This document shows, piece after piece, positions 34,801-39,959 of a DNA stretch of 62,000 bases (position 1 is its first letter; each line of letters starts with the position of its first letter). This DNA comes from Symsagittifera roscoffensis. Its lineage: Eukaryota > Xenacoelomorpha > Acoela > Convolutidae. The translations under genes and the position numbers were made by a program. The notes under the pieces are model-generated. The model saw only the letters and a list, made by a program, of their open reading frames with translations. It was not told where the DNA came from and did no database searches. Where the stretch lies: positions 5,795,563 through 5,857,562 of the forward strand of contig NC_087068.1 of the NCBI RefSeq assembly GCF_963678635.1, written 5' to 3'.

Positions 34801-35899
34801 CGAAATAAAACAAGAGAAGACTTTTTACAACATGTTTTTTTTGTAGTTTTTTGGAAGTTGAAATAACATTTTTTAACACAAAAACAATCTGTTCAGTGTT
34901 TTGAGTTAACTGATATGTACCATTAAGGTTATGGTAGACCAGTAAGACAATACTATTAAGATAATTGTTATGATCATCAAGATTTACCCAACACCATGCT
35001 GCTGTAAAAGTTTCGACAAACAATTGGCAGAAAAACTTAAGTCCAAAAATATACTCAATGCAGAAATTGGAACTTTGATGCTTTCACTGCAAGTCGGCAG
35101 GTGTAAAAAATCATACAAAAAATCGAGATTAGATTCAAATTTTTTCAAACATTTTTTTTTGTAAATTTAGTTTTGATAACACTAATGCAGGCGATATTTC
35201 TACAGCAATGAACTGGTCATGTTCTGCTATGCAGTTAGATGGTTTGAGTAAGGTTAGTGTTTTTTCCCCGCAAAATGAGTGAGTTTTTGATTATTAATGA
35301 TGTGAATGTGTCATTAGGTACCACGAATGTGCCCGTGTTCTGGTACACCTGGGCAAGGCTTCTCTGACGAAGAAGGCACAGCAGAAGGAGGGATGTATGG
35401 ACCCCATAGAGTGGGCACTCAGAAATGGATATTCACAGGTGAGTCACACTAGTGTCGATATACTTCACCAGCAATTAGAACCAAAGTTTAATACGTTTTT
35501 CAAGCCAACCACATTATATTTTACATCAGAGCTTATCCATTCTGTGTTCAAATAGACAAAGAGATTAATGATAAACCGTATTGTTTCAAACGCAATTGTT
35601 CTCCAAACTTATTGTAGAGTATTTGGAAAAAACTACAGCAGAAGTTCTTTCTCAAAGACCGGCCGCCAAAAACAAAACTGTTTCAGAATGGGAAGATTAC
35701 TCCTTCTAATTACTTTCTCGCAGTGCGAACTGTCAGCTGCAAATAAGGTTTTGTGCTTCAGGAGGAGATTGACTCTATAGTGCAGAAACATGCAGTGGAT
35801 GACTTGTTGGCAGTCAGAGACCAGCTGAATGTGGCCAGGACTCTCTCCAACTTCGACAGCGACCTCTCAGCCACAGACGAGACAGACACCGACAACTGA
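1711..35899 (+). CDS. Ankyrin-repeat protein gene, five coding exons
   Basis: The coding exons are 1709-1821, 15975-16158, 30859-31042, 35318-35438 and 35762-35899. Each is bounded by AG and GT, and the phases (0, 1, 2, 0) join without a stop. From the ATG at 1711 the product is about 245 residues. It contains ankyrin repeats seen as GRTALITSV, GGTALYYACQ, GCTPLIMCC and GMTALMTAL, each followed by a second helix such as ELVKILIKRG. It ends in an acidic Ser/Thr/Asp-rich tail (DLSATDETDTDN). The spacing of the last repeats and a Pro-x-Glu-Trp-Ala motif after them recall vertebrate ANKRD33/ANKRD34-type proteins; that is family memory, not a search. Ankyrin repeats bind proteins, so the role is probably scaffolding, with no enzyme domain. 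Introns are 14153, 14700, 4275 and 323 bp; the first encloses SAXO4 on the other strand. The start is uncertain because an acceptor lies two bases upstream of the ATG. Confidence 0.85.
1822..2419. other. Intron 1 start, with dispersed repeat
   Basis: This is the beginning of ankyrin intron 1. No gene is visible. The right half (2027-2269) is a copy of the hairpin-ended dispersed repeat described separately. Confidence 0.5.
2027..2269 (+). repeat. Hairpin-ended dispersed repeat, copy 1 (5' truncated)
   Basis: It starts near the TATATCGCGCG motif and ends with the hairpin CTTTCGTATCGAAAG followed by GTCGGAACAA. It is closely similar to parts of the copies at 12859-13390 (reverse), 37196-37708, 52469-52996 and 60253-60730. 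The 5' half with the GGGC-GAA-GCCC hairpin is missing. Confidence 0.75.
2420..2425 (-). terminator. Candidate poly(A) signal of SAXO4
   Basis: TTTATT on the plus strand is AATAAA on the minus strand, about 135 bp after the SAXO4 stop codon. Confidence 0.45.
2560..4116 (-). CDS. SAXO4: Stabilizer of axonemal microtubules 4 / PP1 regulatory subunit 32
   Basis: This is an uninterrupted 518-codon frame with ATG at 4116-4114 and TAG at 2562-2560. It matches the PPP1R32/SAXO4 family, recognised by the N-terminal block PREGSHHGTGYLTN (about residues 50-63), the DEFDNP motif (75-80), the SYRP element (97-100) and recurring TGF/NGF units (near 58-60, 120-122, 208-210, 270-272, 354-356). A C-terminal RFLTHNDLQYYDKNP block (377-391) resembles the RYLTTYNQGYF region of the mammalian protein. 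Family members bind microtubules in motile cilia and flagella; the mammalian one was named as a PP1 partner, but I see no clear RVxF docking motif here. At 518 residues it is longer than the mammalian protein (about 425). It is hydrophilic, with no signal peptide or membrane segment. The coding part is intronless and GC-richer than its surroundings, and it lies antisense inside intron 1 of the ankyrin gene. Confidence 0.87.
   Translation of the reverse strand: MATPLPSVAPPLQWGKPTKHILQSAGADCDLMNRYCTTNSTTFGIQGYRPREGSHHGTGYLTNERAQYQYSRQLDEFDNPVMSRMLADCYDSVTKQSYRPNSVPHGREPLPALMNDNVGTGFTREKAVTVPTVAKAYEPFQRPMDGGLQVLPKFQPHLHKIRPKDPVEQNHYGHGPEYMETEYKTTYDNKYNTPKDLFTKSTGPLTDTGFTSNLNVEPVTFHHDMPYKDLQFNDRPTGSTEYDYRYVDKTIPNGAEPLPHAIPTAGTRENGFTKDVLDPKYKPKYDFMSYTDLQQMQPTTAKKLAKDDPAAFMSVENPNNKTATKPLFYQGKTTEDPSLAKRLNRSTHGPNTDTGFSQNTTILAPEVMLHGPDDKRRFLTHNDLQYYDKNPTGKHREGRVIGAVQAHVEDAYTKSEKVHKLGTGKKWDPSDQLRCQNPMQAKSIKARDTFFDDHLHHPKNRDYEVPKIDKDNSLRPVMNIQKPRLQPYQYDPNFTGAKVGSPRQRHTQHWAVAQYEAA
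4148..4272 (-). other. Possible 5' UTR intron of SAXO4
   Basis: On the minus strand CTCAG|GTAAAT at 4273/4272 is a strong donor. A pyrimidine-rich run ending TTTCTAG at 4149-4148 is a fitting acceptor 31 bases before the ATG. The 125-bp interval would be a 5' UTR intron. If real, the gene is a spliced gene rather than a simple processed retrocopy. Confidence 0.45.
4273..4730. other. Presumed SAXO4 promoter/5' region
   Basis: This non-coding sequence upstream of SAXO4 would contain its promoter if the 5' UTR intron is real. I cannot identify a convincing TATA box or other element. Confidence 0.3.
4731..5679. mobile_element. Inverted-repeat element A (CCCGGGTTGAC family), about 950 bp
   Basis: The left end reads CCCGGGTT and the right end GTCAACCCGAG, in inverted orientation. 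Just inside both ends are diverged copies of AAAAATGCTTATCATACAATT in opposite orientations (4755-4815 and 5515-5665). Size and ends match element B at 31248-32187. There is no coding capacity, so a non-autonomous DNA transposon is the likely class. Confidence 0.6.
5680..8065. other. Intron 1 sequence without recognised features
   Basis: This is AT-rich non-coding sequence. ORFs at 5897-6161 and 7648-7866 have low-complexity composition and no recognisable domain. A small cluster of GTATGTTTC-type short repeats occurs near 6265-6320. Confidence 0.5.
8066..8165 (+). repeat. 33-bp tandem repeat, 3 copies
   Basis: The motif CAGACATG recurs at 8066, 8099 and 8132, exactly 33 bp apart, each followed by AGCAATAT and TAAATGCTTT-like sequence. 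The length is a multiple of three, so a short ORF crosses it, but there is no sign of a gene. Confidence 0.8.
8166..10061. other. Intron 1 sequence without recognised features
   Basis: This is AT-rich non-coding sequence with homopolymer A/T runs. I recognise no gene, TIR or repeat family. Confidence 0.5.
10062..10751 (+). repeat. 175-bp tandem repeat array, about 4 copies
   Basis: The block TGCCCGCAAATCTCAAGC begins at 10121, 10296, 10471 and 10646, exactly 175 bp apart. Each unit also carries AATCATGTGATAA and TGTACGAGCAGTAGG. The four units differ by a few substitutions, so this is a minisatellite-scale array of recent origin. The short ORFs in it are artefacts. Confidence 0.92.
10752..12858. 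other. Intron 1 sequence without recognised features
   Basis: No exon or transposon end is recognised. 12060-12560 is somewhat less AT-biased, but no frame resembles a known protein. Confidence 0.45.
12859..13390 (-). repeat. Hairpin-ended dispersed repeat, copy 2 (full length, reverse)
   Basis: Read on the minus strand it starts with ACAAGACTGCTCGTATCA, continues with a GGC-GAA-GTCC hairpin and TGTTCCGACTGTC, and ends in CTTTCGTATCGAAAGTCGG. It spans about 532 bp and matches copies 3-5 in order and spacing. Confidence 0.8.
13391..15600. other. Intron 1 sequence without recognised features
   Basis: No coding exon is supportable. Short ORFs at 13872-14078 and 14557-14763 have no recognisable domain. 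The stretch 15180-15230 has a short imperfect duplication of GTTATCTGCTGAG. Confidence 0.45.
15625..15842 (+). mobile_element. tRNA-derived SINE
   Basis: The head (15625-15695) resembles a tRNA gene: an A-box-like TGGTGAAGTGG about 10 bases in, a B-box-like GTTTGAAGCC at 15671-15680, and ends GGTGGTG / CCACCATG that can pair imperfectly. A non-tRNA body follows, whose tail (AACAGCGGTTCTCC) recurs near 1380. A pure G run of more than 20 bases lies directly in front (about 15609-15626). Missing tRNA-conserved bases in the anticodon and T arms argue against a functional tRNA. Confidence 0.6.
15975..16158 (+). CDS. Ankyrin gene coding exon 2
   Basis: The acceptor is TTCTGTTAG at 15974 and the donor is GTCAGT at 16159. 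It encodes two ankyrin repeats (TALITS and TALYYACQ). A second GT four bases downstream (16163) would break the phase into exon 3, whereas the 16159 donor gives an intact KILIKRG junction. An hAT MITE sits 57 bp beyond the donor. Confidence 0.85.
16216..16616 (+). mobile_element. hAT-type MITE, 401 bp, with 8-bp TSD
   Basis: It is flanked by a perfect 8-bp duplication ATCATATT (16208-16215 and 16617-16624). The terminal inverted repeats are CAGGGGCGGATCTAAG on the left and CAGTAGCGGATTTAGG on the right (reverse complement). Eight-bp duplications and CAG-starting ends are the hAT hallmark. The interior is GC-skewed, with long G and C runs near the two ends, and has no transposase. It is the founding example for at least six related copies in the window. 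Confidence 0.9.
16617..17426. other. Intron 2 sequence without recognised features
   Basis: This is non-coding sequence. The phrase GTACCTAGTAACGAATATCC occurs twice (about 16648 and 16710), a short local duplication. No exon is seen. Confidence 0.4.
17427..17495 (+). repeat. tRNA-like (Ser/Leu type) SINE head or pseudogene
   Basis: TTTGGCCGAGCAGC matches a class II tRNA A box and AAGTTCAAATCTC resembles a B box about 40 bases later. The arms do not fold into a complete tRNA, so this is more likely a tRNA pseudogene or SINE head than a working gene. Confidence 0.35.
17870..19025 (-). pseudogene. FLYWCH zinc finger / MULE-type transposase relic
   Basis: Read on the minus strand from 19025 down, three broken frames line up with the FLYWCH-MULE protein family. 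First comes a FLYWCH finger (about 19010-18870) with SISWRCVLSKCNGR and a closing HSH pair. Next (about 18650-18500) is RFLLFDTGPND followed by VVVFTT and a DDGS..LAPF block, equivalent to the DGTF motif holding the first catalytic Asp of MULE transposases. After a frame change (18510-18420) comes VFYQIYTIHASVEE. Further degenerate sequence runs to about 17870. Stops and frameshifts separate the pieces, so it cannot make a transposase. Such proteins occur both as Mutator-like transposases and as domesticated genes; the breaks favour a dead transposon. Confidence 0.65.
19026..19535. other. Intron 2 sequence without recognised features
   Basis: Nothing is recognised between the MULE relic and the first copy of the 2.2-kb duplication. 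Confidence 0.4.
19536..21750 (+). repeat. 2.2-kb tandem duplication, copy 1
   Basis: Starting at TTTATCTGCTGCTATATG and ending at TTTTTGAATGTCAA, this 2215-bp block recurs at a constant offset of 2224 bp. The copies are about 99% identical by eye: roughly ten substitutions plus homopolymer length changes. It contains no host exon but carries an hAT MITE. Matching ORFs in both copies span the MITE and have no domain. Confidence 0.95.
20483..20895 (+). mobile_element. hAT-type MITE inside duplication copy 1
   Basis: It has an 8-bp TSD ATGAGGAC at 20475-20482 and 20896-20903. The ends are CAGGGTCGGAGCTCGG and, inverted, CAGGAGCGGATTTAGG. It is related to the element at 16216-16616, including the phrase GGCGCCCAAGGCG and the terminal G/C runs. 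There is no transposase. Confidence 0.88.
21760..23974 (+). repeat. 2.2-kb tandem duplication, copy 2
   Basis: This is the second copy of the 19536-21750 block, separated from it by a unique 9-bp linker (21751-21759). The gypsy TSD begins only 28 bp after its end. Confidence 0.95.
22705..23119 (+). mobile_element. hAT-type MITE inside duplication copy 2
   Basis: It has the same ends and the same ATGAGGAC TSD (22697-22704, 23120-23127) as the MITE in copy 1. It therefore came along with the duplication rather than inserting independently. The G run near the left end is longer than in copy 1. Confidence 0.88.
24007..24211 (+). repeat. Gypsy 5' LTR
   Basis: It begins TGTTGTGATT and ends in TTTTTA immediately before the primer-binding site, so its ends are TG...TA rather than the usual TG...CA. 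It is exactly as long as the 3' LTR. Confidence 0.88.
24211..24939 (+). pseudogene. Gypsy gag, capsid-like part
   Basis: The frame of 242 codons begins with an ATG whose A is the last LTR base and whose next bases are the primer-binding site. The product is charged, with a retrotransposon-gag-like region about residues 130-240 (FWTLLDAAFNKPP, then SYEQFWEALTDLAS and EALNQALIDEKG), as in other gypsy Gag proteins. A TAA at 24937-24939 separates it from the next frame, which continues in the same phase. The stop may be a nonsense mutation within one original gag. The true start could also be a later Met. Confidence 0.75.
24212..24221 (+). promoter_or_regulatory. Primer-binding site
   Basis: TGGCGCAGTC directly abuts the 5' LTR. 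From memory it is complementary to the 3' end of insect-type tRNA-Ser, the primer used by gypsy relatives such as 17.6 and 297. The match fades beyond about ten bases. Confidence 0.65.
24964..25866 (+). pseudogene. Gypsy nucleocapsid zinc knuckle and aspartic protease
   Basis: This frame is in phase with the upstream gag frame. Near residues 35-75 there are two knuckle-like clusters: CMKCGNTF...C, and NCNYKGHFAKLC, which lacks the first Cys of a CCHC knuckle. Near residue 160 is PVDSASPVSF, the position of the protease active site, where the usual Asp-Ser/Thr-Gly has become Asp-Ser-Ala. The frame ends 31 bp into an overlap with the RT frame. Confidence 0.8.
25836..26468 (+). pseudogene. Gypsy reverse transcriptase, fingers and palm
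   Basis: About 210 codons. Visible RT motifs are the LDLKNAYSQL block (first catalytic Asp), a GLGDMP..FQR segment (usually GL..AP..FQ) and CYIDDILVAS (the YxDD catalytic pair). There is no ATG of its own, consistent with translation as a fusion. The frame breaks about 60 bases after YIDD, and the RT continues in another frame from about 26455. Confidence 0.88.
25839..25845 (+). promoter_or_regulatory. Candidate -1 frameshift site (GGGAAAA)
   Basis: In the protease frame the codons are TGG GGA AAA, so the heptamer reads G GGA AAA, the X XXY YYZ form of retroviral slippery sites. It lies inside the 31-bp overlap with the RT frame, which is in -1. I did not find a convincing downstream stem-loop by eye. 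Confidence 0.45.
26422..26976 (+). pseudogene. Gypsy RT thumb/connection and RNase H start
   Basis: It continues the RT after a frame change. WHGFKISGDGL, then ISELRSFFGSINQY and SPLRPLLNK, are the classic connection motifs. TDTSHSGLGATLEQ is the start of RNase H, with its first Asp kept and the usual Ala replaced by Thr. It ends in TAG at 26974-26976 where a Trp codon would be expected. Confidence 0.85.
26977..27159 (+). pseudogene. Gypsy RNase H remainder, broken
   Basis: Recognisable RNase H sequence (TDHKALLSAL) continues here but is interrupted by at least one frame change near 26990 and a TGA at 27102-27104, again at a position where the family has Trp. Confidence 0.7.
27160..27861 (+). 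pseudogene. Gypsy RNase H to integrase linker
   Basis: It opens with the DLLSRLP motif that normally closes RNase H in gypsy elements. An unusually long, low-complexity linker of about 200 residues follows. It ends in TGA (27859-27861) in the same phase as the integrase frame, so a single nonsense change separates them. Confidence 0.65.
27865..28395 (+). pseudogene. Gypsy integrase, zinc-binding domain and part of core
   Basis: The HHCC zinc finger is visible as HETHSGQ...HHGRTCSQC. The core start LEFAGPLDAG has Glu where the first catalytic Asp is normally found, followed by CIDRYTKFPSA. The frame closes near 28390 and the core continues in another frame. Confidence 0.85.
28391..30013 (+). 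pseudogene. Gypsy integrase core end, C-terminal domain and long tail
   Basis: The first part carries FDHGSCF (second catalytic Asp) and SNGLVERL (catalytic Glu). A C-terminal module YRKVTNRKNRDPYF...TVTLDNGHVL resembles the GPY/F-type domain. The last 250 or so residues are Ser/Thr/Pro-rich and acidic, with no transmembrane segment, so there is no env gene. This is the longest open part of the element (more than 500 codons). Confidence 0.8.
30014..30348 (+). other. Gypsy 3' untranslated region with polypurine tracts
   Basis: The non-coding stretch before the 3' LTR contains two purine runs: GGAGGGGGAAAAAGGG at about 30278-30293, and a short GGTGGGAAA directly abutting the LTR. The latter is where a plus-strand primer should lie. 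The longer one is 55 bp upstream and could be a second priming site. Confidence 0.55.
30349..30553 (+). repeat. Gypsy 3' LTR
   Basis: It is 205 bp, equal to the 5' LTR, with eight differences by eye. It ends TTATTA and is followed by the AAACC duplication. Confidence 0.88.
30859..31042 (+). CDS. Ankyrin gene coding exon 3
   Basis: The acceptor is TTTCAG at 30858 and the donor is GTATGT at 31043. The exon is 184 bp, the same length as exon 2. It encodes ankyrin repeats with CTPLIMCC and GMTALMTAL cores. It lies only about 300 bp downstream of the gypsy 3' LTR, so the insertion stopped short of the acceptor. Confidence 0.88.
31248..32187. mobile_element. Inverted-repeat element B (CCCGGGTTGAC family), 940 bp
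   Basis: The ends are a perfect 11-bp inverted repeat, CCCGGGTTGAC and GTCAACCCGGG. Inside, the phrase ATGCTTATCATACAATT occurs near the left end and its complement AATTGTATGATAAGCAT recurs near 31382, 31950 (partial) and 32147, giving several nested hairpins. There is no ORF with a domain. It shares ends and size with element A at 4731-5679. It lies in ankyrin intron 3. Confidence 0.65.
32188..34229. other. Intron 3 sequence without recognised features
   Basis: This is AT-rich non-coding sequence. The ORF at 33274-33516 has no recognisable domain or splice context. Confidence 0.45.
34230..34458 (-). mobile_element. hAT-type MITE, truncated, reverse orientation
   Basis: It ends on the plus strand with GAGAAAATCCTAGATCCGCCCCTG, the complement of the family's left end, preceded by the characteristic C-rich run and a TTTTCGAAAATTTTCG stretch. 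The other terminus is not recognisable, and I find no target duplication. Confidence 0.65.
34459..35317. other. Intron 3, 3' part
   Basis: No exon is supported. An acceptor-like TTTTCTTAG at 34576 is followed by an open frame, but neither composition nor phase fits the ankyrin gene. Confidence 0.4.
35318..35438 (+). CDS. Ankyrin gene coding exon 4
   Basis: The acceptor is TCATTAG at 35317 and the donor is GTGAGT at 35439. It completes the last ankyrin repeat (YHECARVLVHLGKAS) and encodes MDPIEWALRNGYSQ, a typical closing helix. Phase 2 from exon 3 joins cleanly here, which argues against the ORF at 34577 being an intervening exon. Confidence 0.88.
35762..35899 (+). CDS. Ankyrin gene terminal coding exon 5
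   Basis: The acceptor is TGCTTCAG at 35761 and the TGA stop is at 35897-35899. It encodes 45 residues: a charged helix (EEIDSIVQKHAVDDLLAVRD) followed by an acidic, Ser/Thr-rich tail. Phase 0 matches exon 4. Confidence 0.85.
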   Translation, partial: EEIDSIVQKHAVDDLLAVRDQLNVARTLSNFDSDLSATDETDTDN

Positions 35900-37195
35900 C
35901 ACACGTCACGACAGCTGGACAAACACTGAACGAACAGTGAACAAATCTTTATCAATCAAACTCATTTCAGTCAGATCAATTCTTTCTGTCGAATGGTACA
36001 GTTCTCATAGTTTAAAATTTAGGCGCTTTTGTGACTAGCAATTTTTGAAGGCCCTTGGAAAACCGAATGATTCGCCAGTCAAAGGATTTACGTCCCCTTT
36101 CATACAACTTCACATCATATTTTTGATGTCACCCATAGAGCAAAAATGTCAATGAGTTTTTCGCTTAGGACTGCTCGGGATGTTTTTACCGTCGCCCGAT
36201 GTTTTTAGATGTAAACATTTACCGTCACCCGAATTGGTTAATAAAGGTACGAAAAATGTTTCAATTTTTGCGAAATTTTCGGTCAACCGGTTTTGTTTCG
36301 ACCAGTGAATTGAGAACTTTACAATTAGGCATTTTGTTGATCAATTAGGTTATGAAAAAAATTGAAGTGCTGTTAAGTACATGACTAAAATTGCTTTCTT
36401 TTGTAGTAGATGTTCAATCCTTATTCCCATTATTAGTTTTTCGCGAGAATTGTTCTATTCCCCATGATTTTATATCAATTTAACAATCTTACATTTTTTT
36501 ATTTTAAACTATACTGATTCGGTTCCAACCTGGATCTTTAGATTATTTTTTGTTCCAATTGTTTCACGAAGCTAGAAGAATATAAATTGAGGTATCAGTT
36601 TCATGCCAAAGCTTTTTATGCAGCAAAACATCCGCTTGTTTTGGAATCTTGCAACCGGTGTAGTTTGGATTACGCTTTTTTCTACTGAGTCCAAAAAATA
36701 GTTTCCACAATTTATTTTTATTGATTTTATTTCAGCCTTCAATTTTTTTGATTTCGCGACAATTGTGATTGCGTTATCTTGAATGATTTTTACTGCGGTT
36801 TAAAATTGATTAGATCAGACAAAATTCAAACCATTAAAAATCACTAGTTAGCACTAAAAATTATCAGGGCTTAGTCTTTATCTCCATATTGTAATGAAAA
36901 TGCATCTCTTTTCCGTTGAAAGTAATTAATTTGAATTTAATTTCTAGCGGTTAAACATTTGTTTATCAACCAGTTAATAGAGCCATAATTGAGCATAACT
37001 TGACACTGAAGCAAAAACAGCCGTATCAGAACACTAACGTCAACATTATATTTAATAAATAATGCGGCTTTTGTCTGTGGTAAAACCCAACAGCAAAACG
37101 CGTTGCTTTACTTATGACACAAGAATTGCAAAGAAATAATTATTTCAAACCACCACAAACACAGCCAGGAGTTCTGACTGAGCCTCAAGACAGTA
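35900..37195. other. Ankyrin 3' UTR and intergenic sequence
   Basis: The first 350 bp are the probable 3' UTR. A short duplication of GATGTTTTTACCGTCGCCCG-like sequence occurs at 36179-36232. Nothing else is recognised. Confidence 0.4.
36240..36245 (+). terminator. Candidate poly(A) signal of the ankyrin gene
   Basis: AATAAA lies about 340 bp after the ankyrin stop codon. It is the first canonical hexamer I see downstream on the plus strand. Confidence 0.4.
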
Positions 37196-37708
37196 CGAGA
37201 CTGATCGTATCAGTGCGAAGCCCTGACTGTTTCAACTGCTTTTTAAGATCTATGCAGCAGTAATAACATTAAAAAATCAAATGTTATAAAAAAAGGAAAA
37301 AAAAATCTTTTAAATTGGGATTTTTTTTTGAGAAAAATAACCCACACACGCCATAAAAAGTACAAATTGACAAACATCGCTCCTAGTAACAAATCAAATA
37401 TGGCAAATAAGCTTTTCTCAATAATTTTGGATTGATTTCCAAGATTGATTAAATCTGATTAAAAGCATGAAATATAGCGCGCGTTAATTGTCCCAAATTG
37501 GCCGAAATGGCACTCTTTAGACCCCAATAGTTTTACAAAAAATGATAACAATAGAAACATTTTTTAAAATTTAAGCTCAAGACAACAATAATTTTCGAAT
37601 GATAAAAAAAACTCCGTTAAGAAAGGCTAATTAAAAAGCCAAAAACTGACTGAAAAAACCACCCCGAGCACAAATAGTCCGTTACTTTCGTTACGCAAGT
37701 CAGAACAA
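37196..37708 (+). repeat. Hairpin-ended dispersed repeat, copy 3
   Basis: It runs from GAGACTGATCGTATCAG to AAGTCAGAACAA. Both terminal hairpins are partly decayed. The internal GCGCGTTAATTGTCCC block is intact. Confidence 0.75.
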
Positions 37709-39390
37709 TACCCAGTATAATCGATAATCCAGCGGCCAAGCTTTCAGTGTTATCGCAGCTTTGTGCAGTTTTGAAGTAAGCCTTCCATAGGAACAAAAAG
37801 GCAAAACCACTGCAAGTGATTTTAGCGATTCACCTCAAATCGCATTCATAGCAAAATCTGACTTTGACAGAGTACTTAAAATTTGTACCTTGCTTTTTGA
37901 CCAATTAGACATATTACTCAAAAAATAGGCAGTTTTTAGCTTCCCCAGGTTTAATTTTTTACTCAGCGTAAAAAAGTGCTTATTAGTAATTTAAGAGAGC
38001 AATTTATTTTATTGGAGAAATCGCACCAGAAATGTTCTGGTTTAGTTTAATCAGTCTTTCTTAAATGCTTTTTGTCTAGATCAAAAACTGAATTAGATGT
38101 CTTTTGTTTTTTATATGACAAAACGCTTTTCGCAAACCTTTAGAGATATATTTAGAAAAAAAACAACAAAACTCACGCTCAAATCGCTTTGTTTTTAAAA
38201 TGATCGCGGCTTCAAAGTTGTAATTGTCCCAGACGTCAAGTCTGCGTTCTTTTCGCCAACCAGAATTTCATCTTTTAAACCTCCTCAAAACTCGAAGCGA
38301 AAAACGAAAAGCATGTAGAAATTTTGTTGGTTTTGGGTACATGTTTCATCGAATTAAATTGAATTTTTCGTCCAGTTTGAATCGATCCTTCCATTTTTTC
38401 ACAAGAGTCACAAGCCTTAGCAGTTAATTCACCGAGCTTAAAAAGTTACCTTTCTTGCTTGGATAGTTCAAAAATCATCTTGCATTTTTTGTTTTGGATT
38501 TAAATCTACAGATAATAATATGACAACTAACCTTCAATTTAGGGCAGCTCTGATGGCAAAGAACGTTCAGCAAAATCTAACGCTAGAGAAGCAGAAAAAA
38601 AACAAATTTAGGTTTGTTAGCAGACACAAAATACTTAGTTCATCAAATGTCCAAAATCACACGACACACTTTTTAAGTAACTTTTTTTCTTTACTGGATT
38701 CTCAAACAAACAGATTTTTATCTTTCCCACATTTTGCTTCAATTACTTTTTTCGAGCAAATTTAAAGCGTTTTTGAGTTAATCTTGTCTAGCCGGTTGCT
38801 GAATTACCGAGAAAAAATCCGAGCTTATCAGTGCATGAAAACTAAAATGAAAAGTTGGTGTATCCGGTTGCGGTGGAAGAAGCATAAAAAGTTCCGACTC
38901 CGACCACATGAAATAAACTATTGTTTCTATTTTATACCGTTTCTTTTTATGCGTAGCTTGATGAGAGCAAAACTTCAAGTTATAGCAAAACATACCATGA
39001 TGGACTACATTTGACTTTTGAAAAAAATAAAGAAAAAAGAAAGTGAAAAATGATTCAAAAAGGTTTTTCTTCTTTTTTTTTGCAGATTTTTTTCGAGTTT
39101 TCAAAATTCTTTGTTTAAGAAAATGGCGCCATAAGAATTTTTTTGCAGGCTGGATTTAAGTTTTGGTTTTTAGTCTAATTTTGCAAGCGCGAGTTATGTT
39201 TGCGAAATAAAATAAAGTCGATTAGATAAAATGCAAAAAAAACTTAGTTGTGATTCTGCAGAAAAATCTGATAGCGCCATTTTGCTATACAAAGAATTTA
39301 TTTCTCTCAACACCGACCTTCAAAGTCTAGGTTTATTCAAAATCAGAATAAATCACCCAAGTAGTAAAAGTCTCCCTTTCGACTAACTCT
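37709..39390. other. Intergenic sequence without recognised features
   Basis: Short ORFs at 38224-38427, 38520-38765 and 38778-39104 are AT-rich and show no domain, homology or splice context that I recognise. Confidence 0.4.
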
Positions 39391-39945
39391 ACCACGACAC
39401 AATTTTGTTGAGTCTCAGTTACATTGCAGCCACTTTTTAGCAAAAAAAAACAGAATTTCCAAAAAAACCTGAAAACTTAGCCAACAGACAATTGGAAAAT
39501 AGTCAGCAATCACATGTAGACAAAAAAATATTGACTTGTTTTTTTTCGAAAAAAAATCTCACTTTTCGAACCTTCAAGAAACAAAATTGGCCTGAAAGGT
39601 CTTCGAGTTTTCAAAACAACTCATGTTTGACATTTTTCCGATAAAACTACGTATTGATCCTGCTTTTTCAAATTGGGTTAGTTTCATCGGAAAAATGTCA
39701 CATAAGTTGTTTCAAAAACTCAAAGAGCTTTCCGGCCATTTTTTTCATTTAAGTTCGAAAAATGAGATTTTTTTTCGAAAAAAAGAAGTCAGTATTTTTT
39801 GTCTGCATGTAATTGCTGACTATTTTCCAATTATATGTTGCCTTAGTTTTCTGTTTTTTTTTTAAATCTGTTTTTTGTTTGCTAAAAAGTGGCCGCAATG
39901 CAACTGAGACTCAACGAAAATGTGTCGTGGTAGAGTTTTTATTTA
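39391..39945. repeat. Large imperfect palindrome, about 555 bp
   Basis: The left arm (about 39391-39650) begins ACCACGACACAATTTTGTTGA and includes TTGCAGCCACTTTTTAGC. The right arm (about 39680-39945) is its reverse complement with scattered differences, including GCTAAAAAGTGGCCGCAA. The spacer is about 30 bp. The arms contain the same sequence family that recurs singly at 42890, 46920, 48840 and 49470. Confidence 0.8.
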
Positions 39946-39959
39946 GTTGGGAAATTTGA

